DNA from: Romanomermis culicivorax
Taxonomy: Eukaryota; Nematoda; Enoplea; Mermithida; Mermithidae
Direction of reading: 5' to 3'
DNA length: 64,000 nt
Assembly: GCA_963922205.1 (NCBI GenBank)
Contig: CAWUHX010000146.1
Location: 372,001 to 436,000, forward strand
Shown: positions 11,601-21,969 of the stretch, one piece after another
Layout of the letters: every line of letters begins with the position of its first letter
Numbering within the stretch: position 1 is the stretch's first letter
The notes under the pieces: generated by a model
Database searches by the model: none
Told to the model about the DNA's origin: nothing
The model's input: the letters and a program-made list of their open reading frames with translations, nothing else
Translations under genes and position numbers: made by a program

Positions 11601-14600
11601 GATGCAATCCCAAAATAACTCAGTTATAGTTTTTAGCTTTTGCATCATATTCGGTCTTGTAAACGGCAGTGCCTAATTATTAGGGGAATGCTTGCTGTTT
11701 TACTCCACTTCTTCAGTCAAAAAATATTCTTACCAAATGAAAAAAAAATTATGACATTTTGCATGCCTATTGGCTTACATGGGAAAACACTAAAATGGCT
11801 TTCAAACTTGTGTTCATCTATACAGTAAACCGCACTCCTGCAGGTTCCCAAGCTGTACTCAATTCACATGGCCACCGTGACTTTTATATGCTCATCAACA
11901 GATCATACCTCCAATAATCAATGTTCCGCAATTTTTACATTGCAGATAAGAACGAATGCGAGTTTGGAGAACAGGTATGTACAGAAAATTGAACGAATAT
12001 TAACACTGACTAGATATTGGGGCTCGCGATGCTCGCATTTTTAAAGAGATACATACATTTTAATGTATCCCATGTTATAACATATACCGTGTTATAACTT
12101 TTCTCATGTTATAATATATCCCATCTTAAAACATGATATCTTATAACATATCCCATGCCATAACATAGGACATCTTATACCACGTTATAGCATATCCCAC
12201 ATTATAACACGTTCCATGTTACAATCTATCTTATGTTATTACATATCGCATGTTACAGCATATCCTACATTATACCATGTAACATGTCAGTATGTTATAA
12301 CATGTCGGAAAATGAAAAAAATTTTGTATGCTATAACATAGGACTATGTTATAACATATCAGTATGTCATTACATGTCAAAAAAAACAGAAATTTTTTTT
12401 GTATGTTATAACATGTCAGTATTTTATAACATGTCAGTATGTTATAACATGTCAATATGTTATAACATGTCAAGAAATGAAAAATTTTTTGTATGTAATA
12501 AATTAGGACTATGTTATAACATAGGACTACGTTATAACATGTCGAAAAATGAAAAAAATTGTATGTTATTACATAGGACCGTAAATATATTTTATGTACA
12601 GCATGTTTATGCATTGTACTATATGGTTCTGAGCCGCATATATTGGTTTAGAAAGGTATATCTTATTACATGCTTCTGGCCAAATTTAGAAATACCTCGC
12701 TTGATATTTAAACATTGTACAGTTTGATAACTGTAACACACCATTTTTAAGCTATTCATCTTTCCGACTGCATGGAATTTACTTAAAATATCGAATGGGA
12801 AAATAATGACAGTGCGGAACGAGCACGATTACCTGGAGCTCAGTCCGATAATAGAAAGCCTAGACTTCAAGACAAGAAACGATTACCTGATATCTCCAAC
12901 ATAATGAGTTTCCCAACTCAATTTGATCCTGCTCTTGGACGTGATGTGAACAAAATTAGTCGAACCGTATATCGAAGCAGCCATTTCCAGTCCACTATTA
13001 CCATTGCCGATGATAAGCACTGATTGGCCTGTAAATTTTGGTGTCATGCTCTAAGACTGCTAATAAAATAGAATTCCAGCGGTGGGAGGAACTTTCCGCA
13101 CAACAATTTGAATAAATGCATGTTCCTCGTGAGTTATGAGGGCTTTGGTGAACATTAGCTATTTCCCAAAATCTACCTTCATAGTCTTCAGGCTTAACGG
13201 AAACTGTGTCATAATTTTCGATAAACTGCGAATCGCCGAAGCCCTTCGGTCGATTTGGCACGGATAAACCAGTGGCAACGAACAAGCTTCTGAACAACAA
13301 GTAGTCTAATCACAAAGATTCAGCGTACTATGACAGGTCAGTTGGGAGGAATAAAAAAATGAAGACTACTAAAAATCTTTAAGTACTGTTGCTCAAGATG
13401 AAACAATCGACTTACGATTTCACTTTGTTTGGACGCAGTAAATGCTGATTGTCATCAGTAAATTCTTGTTAATTTTCTAGTTCAATTTGTTTGATTCATT
13501 CGATACTTTGATTCATTACGAGAAAAAAATTTTTAACTCAATTCTGCCATCAAAGTATTCAATTCATTAAGTAGTTGTATGGTCCTGTAGAGTAGGTACA
13601 GAAAAGATGCCCTTGTAAAAAACATATACATGAAAGTTTGTCGCCTTAACTGTGTGAGGCGATACAGGGGATGTAGAAAGTATAGCCAACGACTGAAATT
13701 TGTATAACATGCAGGCGATACAGAGGGGGTGTACAAAATATGGTTGACGATGTAATACGATCCAAATTTCGTTAAGCATGCACGGCGATACGGGGGGGGG
13801 GGTGTAGAAAGTATTCCCAAAGCTTCAACCCATAGAATTCGACTTCTAGAAAGTAAGCCCAAAAGTTCAACCCGTGAAATTCTACTTGCATGTAGAAAAT
13901 ACGCCCAAAGGTTCAATGTGTAAAATTCGACTTCGATGTAGAAAGTTCACCAGAAGCTGCAAGTAAAATTCGACCTAAATATTCCTCAACTGATTCGGAC
14001 GTTAAAGTTTATGATGCAATGTCAATATCGAAAAAAGTTAAAAAAAACTCCTGAAGGTCGTGGAATCTAATAATCTAACGGTCTCACTCATTTTTTACAA
14101 CAAAATTTTATTTCGGAAGACATTTTTTACGTACTCGGGACACGTTTTTCAATGATTCGCTATGCTTAAGCATGTAACGACCCGATTTTGTGAAGCACTT
14201 TACTTTAACCAATTGGATGTTACAGCGGAAATGGCTATAACAGAGCGGGGGAACGGGAATACAGGCGATACACGAATGATAATAATCGACAGCTGCTTTG
14301 AGACGTCGACAACGCGGCGAGCTACAACAATGGCTTAACTGCTTCCGAAAAAGGGACGCTCGCTCACACTATAAAAACGCTTGCAAATAAACAGGGCGCG
14401 GGGATCGAAACGGAGAATTACGACAATAATAACAAAATCACGATTTGCTTCTCTTTAAATACAACGTTTTTGGCCACTCCCTGGGCGTCCTGGGAGGTCA
14501 TGCTTCTGTCCATCTTCTTCCGCCAATCTTCGCTTCCTGCTTTACTATTCATGCTTATTTAGTCACGCCCTTTAACGCTTTTCTAGTACGGCATGCTTTT

Positions 14601-17600
14601 CATGTCTTGCTTGCTTCCTACGGTGGGCTTAGCCACACCTCTGTGCTTCTGTTCATGCTTCCTGTATCTGTTTCTCTGAATACGCATGTTTTGTGGGGCC
14701 GTTGCTACCGTTGCACTTGAGACTACTGTCTGGCAGGGCTTTTACTTATTTTACTGTGTGCAGGTGTTGTTTACAATTTTTATGGGGGATTACGGTAGCC
14801 GTGGAATGTGTGGTTTAGTGTAGGTTCTAGGGGACCAGCTGCCGTTTGTGGAATGTTTGGGTGTGAATCCCAGACACCCTTGAGACGATAAAATAGGAAA
14901 ATGAAATAATATTTAATAAATGTCTATCACATACAGTATGCTATATATTTACAGTACTGCGTTAGCAGGTACGTTACAAGCATTGTTTTCTGGGCACGTT
15001 TTTTATTGTTTCGGGACGCAATTTTGTATGCCTTTTGTAAAAAATGTGCCTCGAAACAGTAAAAAACATGCCCTGAAAACAATGCTTAAGCATAGGGAAT
15101 CATTGAAAAACATGTCCCGAGTATGTAAAAATTGCATCCCAAACCAAAATTTTTTGTAAAAAATCGAGTAAAACTCTTAGATTGTTAGATTTCAAGAGTT
15201 CCACTAAAATTAAGATTTCAAGAGTAGGATCTAACAATCTAACAGTTTCACTCATAGAATATGTACAGAACCATTAGATTTTACTAAAATTTGAAATTTT
15301 TTGAAAAATCGATACTACAGCTGTTGACTATAGTCTGTCTGATAACAAATATCGCGTCCTGAATAAATGAAAAACATTCCCTACAATGGTTAAGCATTGG
15401 GAATCATCAAAAAATAATGTCCAAATATGTAAAAATAATGTCCTGAACAAAAATTTTTTCTAAAAATTGAGTGCATATACCTGGCTACCTGAGTGCAGTT
15501 CCTGGGAGATCCAATCTGGTCCTAACCCTGATGCTAACCCGGCGAGAGAACTCAGAGAGACAGACTGAACACAGTACCTAGCTAAAGACGTTAAACAAAG
15601 TAAGATTATTATTGGAGAAAACAACAAACAGTAAACACAATTAGAGAACAAATATGAATGTGCCGGAAACACCTAACACTCCTTCCTAGGCCTGCACTAA
15701 GAGTAGCAGGTGACTAGGGTGACTCATGCAAGCCCTACTCCAACTTTTCCCTGAGGGAAACGCACCACTGAAATCTACCAAAAAATAAGAGACTGAGGAT
15801 CCTGCCTCTTTAACAAAACACTCACTGTCCTCCAAGGGTTCGACGACCAAACTTTTCCTGTCAGCGTGGAACGTCACCACATGAATATGCAAATTATCAC
15901 AATAAAAATACAAAAAAACAAACACGTTTTTCGGCGGTCCATCGCTGCGTCACCTTTCACTCAAGAATAATTGATGAACAATGAATAAATCACGACGCAC
16001 ATTGTCAAACGTTGACAACAATTGTCTATGCAAAAACAACACCATCCATTTATTTTTGATCCAAAATAGTGTGACACAAACCGTTTTGGAAGTTTTGTTT
16101 ACTTAATAAAAAGTGAACCTGCTTTAGCAACAAAGAACTCTAGTAAATGAAAAGAATAATAATTAGAGGACCAATGGTCAGAGGAATTGACCCTCTGACA
16201 CTAATAGGTTTTAAAAGTTCGAGCATACAATCTAACAAACTTAAATTGTGGAAAAGTTTTGAAAAACAAGTACAACTATTAGCATTTAAAAAATCCAATT
16301 TTGTTATACATAATGAAAAGTAGTATGAAAATTTGTGTCATGCATTCTTGGTAATTTCTGTACGAAAAAAATTTAACATGTAACATTCTGATCAAGTACA
16401 GTATAATCCCGTGCAAACAATATTTCGATTGGGTAGCAGATCCGCTACCTACTGCACATCCTCTACCTAGTGCACATCCGCTACCTAGTGCACGACCGCT
16501 ACCTAGTGCACATCTGCTACCATAGTCAGATCCGCTACTAGACAGCAAAAAATGTGAAAAAGGTTTTTCTGTTGTTTTCATAAGGGTTTTCCGAAGACAA
16601 AAGAATGAAAGAAAATGGAATATGGTAGGCGTTCTGCGTGGTAAAAAATATTTTGTTTGCCACTTTTATGGAACCGCAAGAATGGTTAAAAACGTAATAC
16701 TACAGGGAGTCTACCTAAAAATAAGTCACTAATGAGTAAAGATACGTAATAAAATCATAAAAATGTCCACGCAGCCAAATTCTAATGTGTGAAAAATTCT
16801 TATTTACATAACAAAGTGACCACACAAGCACCTCGTGTGACAGAACAATCAGTCTGGACGGACGTTTTTCATTCTTTACCCGTACCAATCCGGGTGATGA
16901 AAATATCGTTTTTGCTTTGTTTTTTAATTTTTTTCAAATACTTTTTTAAATTATTTTCAAATATTTTATCATCATTTTGAGTTCAAAATTTGAAAAAAAA
17001 TGTCGTTGAATATAGCTCCCGAGTAGACCAAGGACTAAATATTTTCAGCAAACTTGGATCCATAGCAATTATCCCATTTCTATCGAAAATTATTGGGTTA
17101 ACCCCGGGTTTAGAACAACAAACCACTGCATCTCACTGGGGTTCGTGGCACGCATTTGGCAGAACACAATTTCTTGCATTTACTTCTGAAAATACGGGGA
17201 AAACTGAAAATTTTGAATTGCATCGGTTGCAACCGCATATTTCCCAATTTTTAACGAATGAAATTTCAAATTTTTACGAAACATGCGCCATCTAATTGGT
17301 AAAAAAAATTAAATGATGCTAGTAATTTGTAAATGTATACTGTACATTCTTCCATAATGAAATCCTGCCTAGGTCATTCAACGCAAAAAGTAAACGTAAC
17401 GTGTTACTTATATACCTCAGCAGAAAGTAGCGGATGTGCTCCAGGTAGCGGGTCTGACTATGGTAGCGGAAGTGCACTAGGTAGCGGTTGTGCACTAGGT
17501 AGCGGATGTGCACTAGGTAGCGGATCTGGCACCGACCCAATATTTCATAGTATATAGACTTTTTCGAGATTTTATGCATATAGCAAACCGTTTTCAGACC

Positions 17601-20600
17601 ATAATGGTGAGTAGAATCAAACATTTTTACTTGCTAAAATTTTGCAAAACTTTTTATAACTATTGGATTTAAAAAAAAATAAACTTTATTGAAAAATTAT
17701 GAAAACGTCAGAGGCTCATAGGATCTAACAGTTTTACTCGATTCTTACATATTTGGGGTACCTTTGCTGATTCCGATGAAAAACGCATCCTCAAAGCAAT
17801 GTTTTAAACATAGGAAATCATCGAAAATGTAAAGAAATGTAAAAATCGAGTGAAACCATCAGATTTTAAGAGTTGCGCTAAAAATTAAGATTCTAAAAGT
17901 AGAATTTAATGATCTAACAGTTCTACTCGCAAAAATTGTACAAAAATGTTATGAAAAATGTAAATTTTTTTAAAAAATCGATACCGTCTGAATGGTGTGT
18001 CAGCTGTTGACTATAGTCAATAAAATGACCAGTTTGTCTAGCATTCTTTAAAAAACCTTTTAAAATCCTGAGGGTCATATGATTTAATGGTTTACATAAT
18101 ATGATACTGCCCAGCATGTCTGGTAATTTGATACCATCAAGTATGTCAGTTATTGACCATCTAGTCTACAATAATTCATTTTGATAGTTTTATGCTTTGT
18201 CGAGACGTTGGTTTGTTTTGCTTGTTCTTGACAAGTCTAATGCTTAAATTTTGTATAAAAAATAAAACCATCAGGTTTTAAAAAGTTCCATCTAGCATAG
18301 GATCTAATGATCTAGCGAGTAAACCCGTTAGATCGTTAGATTGTAAGGATCTGAGTGTAAGATTTAATGATCTAACAATTTCACTCACGGTAAACCCCTT
18401 AGATTTTAAGGATCCGAGGGTTATATCTAACAGCTTAACTGTGAGTAAAACCATTAAATCGTTAGATTTTAAGGATCCCAGCATAGAATTTAATGATCTT
18501 ATTTAATGATAATGGTTTTACTCAACCTAAAACCGTTATATTGTAAGGATCTGAGCTTGAGATCTAATGATCTAATGTTTTGACTCACAAAAAAATTGGT
18601 CAGACCCTTGAAATTTAGAGGTTTTACTAGTGTTAAAGAATGCCAACAGGGTCATACGAACTAACGATCTAACGGTTTTACTCGTTTTTAACAAAAAAAT
18701 TTTGTTTGCGACCCGTTAGATCGTTGGATTACATGATCCTCAGGTGTTTTTTAAATTTTTTCGATAGAGACACTGCATCATCAACTTTAATGTCCGAGTC
18801 AGTCGGGGAACATTTAGGTCGAATTTTACCCATTGCAACTTCAGGCGTACTTCCTACGCGGAAGTAGAATTTTACTCGTTGAAGCTTTGGGCGTACTTTC
18901 TACATGGAAGTAGAATGCTACAGGTTGAAGCTTCGTGCGTACTTTCTACATGAAAGTAGAATTTTACGTGTTGAAGCTTCAGGCGTACTTTCAACCCCCC
19001 AATTTCGATGGTATTACATCGTCGACCATACTTTCTACACCCCCTCTATCGCCCAGCACATTATACAAATTTGAGTTGTCGTCTATACCTTCTACACCGC
19101 CTGTATCGCCCTGCACAGTTAAGGCGGCAAACTTTCATGTATATATTTTGTACAGGGGTATTCTTTGTGTACCCACTGTACTGGCTAGTATAACTACTTC
19201 ATTATCGCTTCATTTTCATTTTCCTCTTCATTTTCATTTTTTCATTTTCCATCGAATACTTTCCAATATTCTGGTCAAAACCAACTACCATATTGATGTG
19301 AAAACTGATCCGCTTCAGCATTATTTTGTATCTTTTGGATTTGTAATCTCCGTCAATAAAATCCTTTGACTAGGCTGGTTCTGAGTCAAACAAACAAAGG
19401 TCTATCTTTTCCAAATGAGTCTCTCAAAACAACATGTTCTTGTTTTTTTGCGTGGTTACCTTTTTTCTCGAGTTGACTTCATCATTTATCGAAACAACAC
19501 GATACAATTTTTTTTGGCCTACGATGCAGGCTTTCTATCTGCTAACGGATTTTAGGGGATTATTGTGCATTCCGAAGCTCATTTAAAAATAAACGGACTA
19601 TAGCAACTGTCAAATGCAAATAAAATTTTTAAGAACCCACATTATGGAAACTATAAGCCGTTTTCGAGAAAACCTTTTAATAGTTGAAAAAGTTGATTTA
19701 GAAAAATGATGTCTAAATCTGGCACGTATTAATGAACGATTCTTATTTTTTAAATACTCAAGTGAGAAATATGAAAGCTACAAAATCTTGAATTATAGAC
19801 CATCTAAACGGTAAAAGAGACCAAAATCGTTACTTGATAGGTCAGCAAAGCAAAGTTTATTTTTTCGGAGTTTTGAAAGCTGCTCGTAACTTTTTACGAG
19901 ATTAACAAGTCCGGCACCACAAATGTTTCTGCACCGTAAAGCTCCTTTTATTTAAAAAAATTAATGACTGGAAAAATACGCTTCCTGCTTCTCTCAACTT
20001 AACTGCATTGATAAGTGCCGAAGTCTCTATAAAGCTAATTTAGAATGGCTAACTTACCTACAACATATAGACCTTTCCATTTGATCTTTCATGGTGAATC
20101 GGCAACGTTCGTTGGCTACATTTTTATTGTAGGCAATATCGCTGATTTTCGTATTAAATTTGACCTTCAACTTGAATTTTTCGCTAAAATCTTTGAGGTA
20201 TTTCAGTAAACAATCAGCTTGAGGAAAATACTCCTAAAAAATTTGAGTTAGACACCGCTATTCGTAACACAACTTTCAATCGATTTTATGAATACAATTT
20301 TGGCTATTTGCAGAATTATTGAGTTCATGAGTAGGCTAAATCATGACCTCGAATCAATCACGAAAATAGTTTTTGCGGTTTTTCTTACTTTGGAGTAATT
20401 AGTGAAGAGAATGCTAAAGTCGTCTGTCAATAATGAATTCCAATCGTGACGTAAGTTGAATTCGCGATTCTTTCTACCAGTGTAGCGTTTATTTATGCTA
20501 ATTAGTTTCCTGTGTCGCGGATATTTCTCGAAAAAACTGCCTGTAATACATTCACATTTATACCGTATTTTTACCATATCGTGCTTTTCACGTAGATTAT

Positions 20601-21969
20601 GTTTGTACTTGATGAATAATTGAAACAGAGTTACCTATAAAATGCGTCTAAACTAAAAAGTGACAAAAGTAAATGCTGTCCTCAAAATCGTTTCTTGTGA
20701 CGCTAACGTAAAATTTTTTCCGGAAAAATTGTTTATGATTAGTTGAGTTACCTCGCAAACGTGGTGCTCCATAAGACGAGAATTTCAGCAGAAAATTTTG
20801 AAAGTATGGAAAAGAACTTCTTCTATACAATTGAAGTTTTTTGGAAGCATTGAGAAACAGCGGAGTGTGCTCAGCAAGAGTTGATTTCCTTAAATATTCG
20901 GTATCATGTGGTGAGCTGCGTTTGAAAATCATATGAAACCAAGTGAATTAACTATATGCAGGATGTTGTAAAACAAGTCGGTTGAGAAGTTCCATTACAG
21001 TAACTATAGTTTGTTTTTCTTCAAGTACTTGTAATAAACGAAAATGGAAAGCAAGTATTATTTTATATTTTTAGGATTTTTTCGATAAACCAAACGATAA
21101 GAGGTTATTATAAATCTCAAATTTTATGAATCAGAAAAGCAGAAATCACATTTTTGTCTTTGCAATTAGAGAAGCTTCAAAATGCGTTAAAATTTCAGGA
21201 CACAATCAATTTTGCATGATTGACATAAAAATCTTAATATAACTTTTTCGAGTCAAACTGTAATTAAGAAGCTTGACGTCCAGTATTGTGCGTAGTAGAT
21301 GGATGCAACACCCTATAGTCTGTTTTTCTTGAAATGCTTCTAAATAATGAAAGTGGAAAGCAAGTAGTATTTCAGATTTTCACGCTTTGCTGATAATCAA
21401 TGCATCGTATTGGAATGAAAATTTGTGAGCATAATGACCTAACCCGTAGGGATTTTTCGAGCAAAAAATTTTACAGTAAGAACTCTATGTATACGATTTT
21501 GACGACAGTACTGATCTGTGTCACTTTTGTATTTGGAAGCATTTTATAAAAAACAGACTATAGTCTGGTGGAATATTGACATTATCCAAAAGTTTGAAGT
21601 AACATATAGAGCAAATAATTGTACAAGTCCTGTCGATCCTCGTAAAAATGTGGATTTAAAACGTGTACGTATTACCGGCCCATAGACTTCATGTTTTACA
21701 GAAAAAGAAAAAGTTTGCTGGAACATGGAAGGCAAGATTTTGGTTTTCATACAAATGTTATTTCTGGTCTTACCTGGCACAGAATTTCGTTCAAAAATTA
21801 CATAATCTCGACCCATTTTCTCCAAGAAATAGCCCATCTGAAGTCCCGAAGGTCCGGCACCAACGACGCAATATTCGTGGCTTAGATCCGGGACAAAGTT
21901 ATCATATTGACTAGAAAAATAAACGCCAAAGATCCAAAAATTCACGACGCCAATAAACCAATGGTCCAT
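8361..21969 (-). CDS. FOXRED2: FOXRED2-like ER flavoprotein (FAD-dependent oxidoreductase), ten exons
   Basis: Ten minus-strand exons join in phase: 21774-21969, 20389-20540, 20058-20233, 13177-13289, 12887-13028, 11024-11260, 10745-10962, 10267-10432, about 9266-9600, and 8361-8641. Together they give 671 codons; human FOXRED2 has 684. A hydrophobic signal peptide (residues 1-20) precedes a dinucleotide-binding GAGPSG at 37-42. The ATG motif (VATG) is near 179-182, and a second Rossmann GNGNSG at 220-225 follows. Very conserved blocks include [16 protein letters not shown] and [13 protein letters not shown]. The family binds FAD in the ER lumen and is linked to ER-associated degradation. No KDEL-type tail is seen at either possible C-terminus. 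The exon 9 donor is the least certain join. Intron 3 (6.8 kb) holds a 5.6-kb mobile element. Confidence 0.93.
8642..9143 (-). other. FOXRED2 intron 9, or 3' region of the read-through form
   Basis: Mostly low-information AT-rich sequence. A 78-codon minus-strand ORF at 8,825-9,061 shows no family similarity. Confidence 0.5.
9144..9600 (-). CDS. FOXRED2: FOXRED2 exon 9 (donor about 9,266, or read-through to 9,144)
   Basis: The acceptor TTTTTCAG|A opens [20 protein letters not shown] and includes [12 protein letters not shown] and [13 protein letters not shown], all typical of the family. Spliced at GATG|GTGTTA (exon to 9,266), it joins exon 10 in phase and keeps the conserved HHxxEDF region. 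If unspliced, the frame runs to a stop at 9,144 and would give a 618-residue protein without that region. A second possible donor, CATA|GTGAAA, is 11-12 bases further on. Confidence 0.82.
9601..10266 (-). other. FOXRED2 intron 8
   Basis: A 666-bp intron between well-supported splice sites. No repeat or gene is recognised inside it. Confidence 0.85.
10267..10432 (-). CDS. FOXRED2: FOXRED2 exon 8
   Basis: The acceptor TTTAAG|TT starts [18 protein letters not shown] and runs to [20 protein letters not shown]. The human protein has a closely similar [12 protein letters not shown] segment. The donor is GATAA|GTATGT. Confidence 0.93.
10745..10962 (-). CDS. FOXRED2: FOXRED2 exon 7
   Basis: After a 61-bp intron, the acceptor TTTTTCAG|A begins this exon. 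It encodes [11 protein letters not shown] and [20 protein letters not shown], among the best conserved parts of the family. The donor is TTCAG|GTGACA. Confidence 0.95.
11024..11260 (-). CDS. FOXRED2: FOXRED2 exon 6
   Basis: The acceptor TTACAG|A completes the Arg codon, then [17 protein letters not shown], and later [13 protein letters not shown], which matches the family's YDRVIRCLGWNFD segment. The donor CCA|GTAGAT sits just before an in-frame stop. Confidence 0.92.
11261..12886 (-). other. FOXRED2 intron 5
   Basis: A 1.6-kb intron. Its central part (12,056-12,575) is a palindromic minisatellite. The 11.3-12.0 kb part carries only chance ORFs. Confidence 0.85.
12056..12575. repeat. ATGTTATAACAT palindromic minisatellite
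   Basis: The 12-base self-complementary word ATGTTATAACAT, or near variants such as 'cccatgttataacatat', recurs roughly every 16-20 bases. Longer spacers of the type 'gtcgaaaaatgaaaaaaatt' come in. The ORFs here on both strands are by-products (Cys-Tyr-Asn-Met repeats). Confidence 0.92.
12887..13028 (-). CDS. FOXRED2: FOXRED2 exon 5 (second Rossmann motif)
   Basis: It follows a 148-bp intron. The acceptor TTTACAG|GC opens [17 protein letters not shown], the NAD(P)-type GxGxxG fold, and continues to [15 protein letters not shown]. The donor is ATCAG|GTAATC with two bases of Arg. Confidence 0.92.
13177..13289 (-). CDS. FOXRED2: FOXRED2 exon 4 (ATG motif)
   Basis: The acceptor TTGTTCAG|A completes the Arg codon of exon 3. 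The exon encodes [12 protein letters not shown] and ends DYEG, with one base of the Gly codon before GTAGAT. The VATG sequence is the conserved motif between the two nucleotide-binding folds of flavin monooxygenase-like enzymes. Confidence 0.93.
13570..14110. repeat. Left TIR of the Polinton-like element
   Basis: Contains three to four internal ~70-bp sub-repeats around 'tgtagaaagta' with 'ggcgatac', and ends in 'tctaataatctaacgg'-type words. It matches the right TIR in inverted orientation. Confidence 0.85.
14173..14876 (+). repeat. Possible solo LTR or promoter-bearing insertion inside the Polinton-like element
   Basis: This stretch is clearly more GC-rich than its surroundings. It begins TGTAACGACCC (or TGTTAC at 14,218), has a TATA-box-like CTATAAAAAC at about 14,371 and ends near CCCAGACA. 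TG...CA ends plus a TATA box suggest a solo LTR, but I see no target duplication or second copy. Confidence 0.3.
14978..15088. repeat. Inverted repeat (hairpin), ~38-bp arms
   Basis: The left arm 'aagcattgttttctgggca' and the right arm, read inverted, 'aagcattgttttcagggca' continue for about 38 bases. The spacing is ~34 bases, inside the Polinton-like element. Confidence 0.8.
15089..16435. other. Interior of the Polinton-like element, no gene recognised
   Basis: Contains words shared with the TIRs ('gatctaacaatctaacag') and ORFs of no more than 79 codons without motifs. Confidence 0.5.
16436..16540. repeat. CTACCTAGTGCACATCCG minisatellite, left inverted copy
   Basis: An 18-base unit, 'ctacctagtgcacatccg', is repeated about five to six times with point changes. 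It is the inverted counterpart of the array at 17,425-17,535. Confidence 0.92.
16541..17424. other. Segment between the two inverted minisatellite arrays
   Basis: Holds a 101-codon plus-strand ORF at 16,990-17,295 that I do not recognise. There is no motif, and Polinton core proteins are not apparent. Confidence 0.4.
17425..17535. repeat. GTAGCGGATGTGCACTAG minisatellite, right inverted copy
   Basis: About five to six units of 18 bases. It encodes Gly-Ser-Gly-Cys-Ala-Leu repeats in one frame, which is a by-product. Confidence 0.92.
18290..18560. repeat. Tandem repeat of ~65-70 bp with GATCTAACGATCTAA-like words
   Basis: About four units of 'gttagatcgttagattttaaggatc' type, each followed by 'taatgatctaac'. 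Related words occur at 14.06, 15.2 and 17.7-17.9 kb, all within the same element. Confidence 0.75.
18690..19198. repeat. Right TIR of the Polinton-like element
   Basis: Inverted counterpart of 13,570-14,110. The sub-repeats 'cgtactttctacatg..agtagaatttta' occur about four times at ~60-bp spacing. Confidence 0.85.
19205..20057 (-). other. Remainder of FOXRED2 intron 3
   Basis: Nothing recognised between the right target duplication of the Polinton-like element and exon 3. Confidence 0.6.
20058..20233 (-). CDS. FOXRED2: FOXRED2 exon 3
   Basis: The acceptor is TTTTTAG|GAG and the exon opens with EYFPQAD. Human FOXRED2 has a matching Tyr-Phe-Pro-(Asp) segment here. It ends with two bases of an Arg codon before GTAAGT. 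No long ORF marks this exon; splice sites and family alignment define it. Confidence 0.88.
20389..20540 (-). CDS. FOXRED2: FOXRED2 exon 2
   Basis: The acceptor TTACAG|GC completes the Gly codon from exon 1. The exon encodes the family's most conserved block, [16 protein letters not shown], and then [11 protein letters not shown]. The donor is CCAAA|GTAAGA, phase 0. Confidence 0.95.
21004..21080. mobile_element. Diverged or truncated TATAGTCTG-family MITE copy
   Basis: Begins CTATAGTTTGTTTTTCTTCA and continues 'aatggaaagcaagtatt' like the complete copy 300 bp to its right. The far end is not identifiable. Confidence 0.6.
21313..21563. mobile_element. MITE, TATAGTCTGTTTTT family (complete copy, FOXRED2 intron 1)
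   Basis: The ends CTATAGTCTGTTTTTCTT and TAAAAAACAGACTATAG are inverted repeats about 25 bp long, extending into 'aaatgcttc' / 'gaagcattt'. The body matches the copy at 8,015-8,265 on the opposite strand. Confidence 0.88.
21774..21969 (-). CDS. FOXRED2: FOXRED2 exon 1 (signal peptide and FAD-binding motif)
   Basis: The ATG at 21,969 opens a hydrophobic leader of about 20 residues, then [20 protein letters not shown], the FAD-binding Rossmann start. The donor is CCAG|GTAAGA and leaves one base of a Gly codon. The Met is preferred because it directly precedes the leader and no longer open frame is needed. Confidence 0.92.

Larger units (their letters stand above)
13564..19204. mobile_element. 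5.6-kb Polinton/Maverick-like element with long TIRs and a 6-bp TSD
   Basis: The element proper is 13,570-19,198. It begins AGTAGTTGTA and ends, inverted, AGTAGTTATA, flanked on both sides by TCATTA (13,564-13,569 and 19,199-19,204). Its inverted repeats run ~510-540 bp (to about 14,110, and from about 18,690). They share 'acatgaaagtttg', 'cgccttaactgtg', 'gggggtgtagaaagtat' and 'gacgatgtaatac'. AG termini, 6-bp duplications and several-hundred-bp TIRs are the signature of Polintons, which are normally 15-20 kb. At 5.6 kb and with no polymerase B, integrase or capsid gene visible, this would be a deletion derivative. It sits in FOXRED2 intron 3. Confidence 0.75.
20541..21773 (-). other. FOXRED2 intron 1
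   Basis: This 1.2-kb intron contains one complete TATAGTCTG-family MITE and a diverged second copy just beside it. No other gene is seen. Confidence 0.85.

Noticed and set aside
12233..12727. 164-codon plus-strand and 114-codon minus-strand ORFs
   Set aside because: Both are repeats of Cys-Tyr-Asn-Met/Ile produced by the ATGTTATAACAT minisatellite inside FOXRED2 intron 5.
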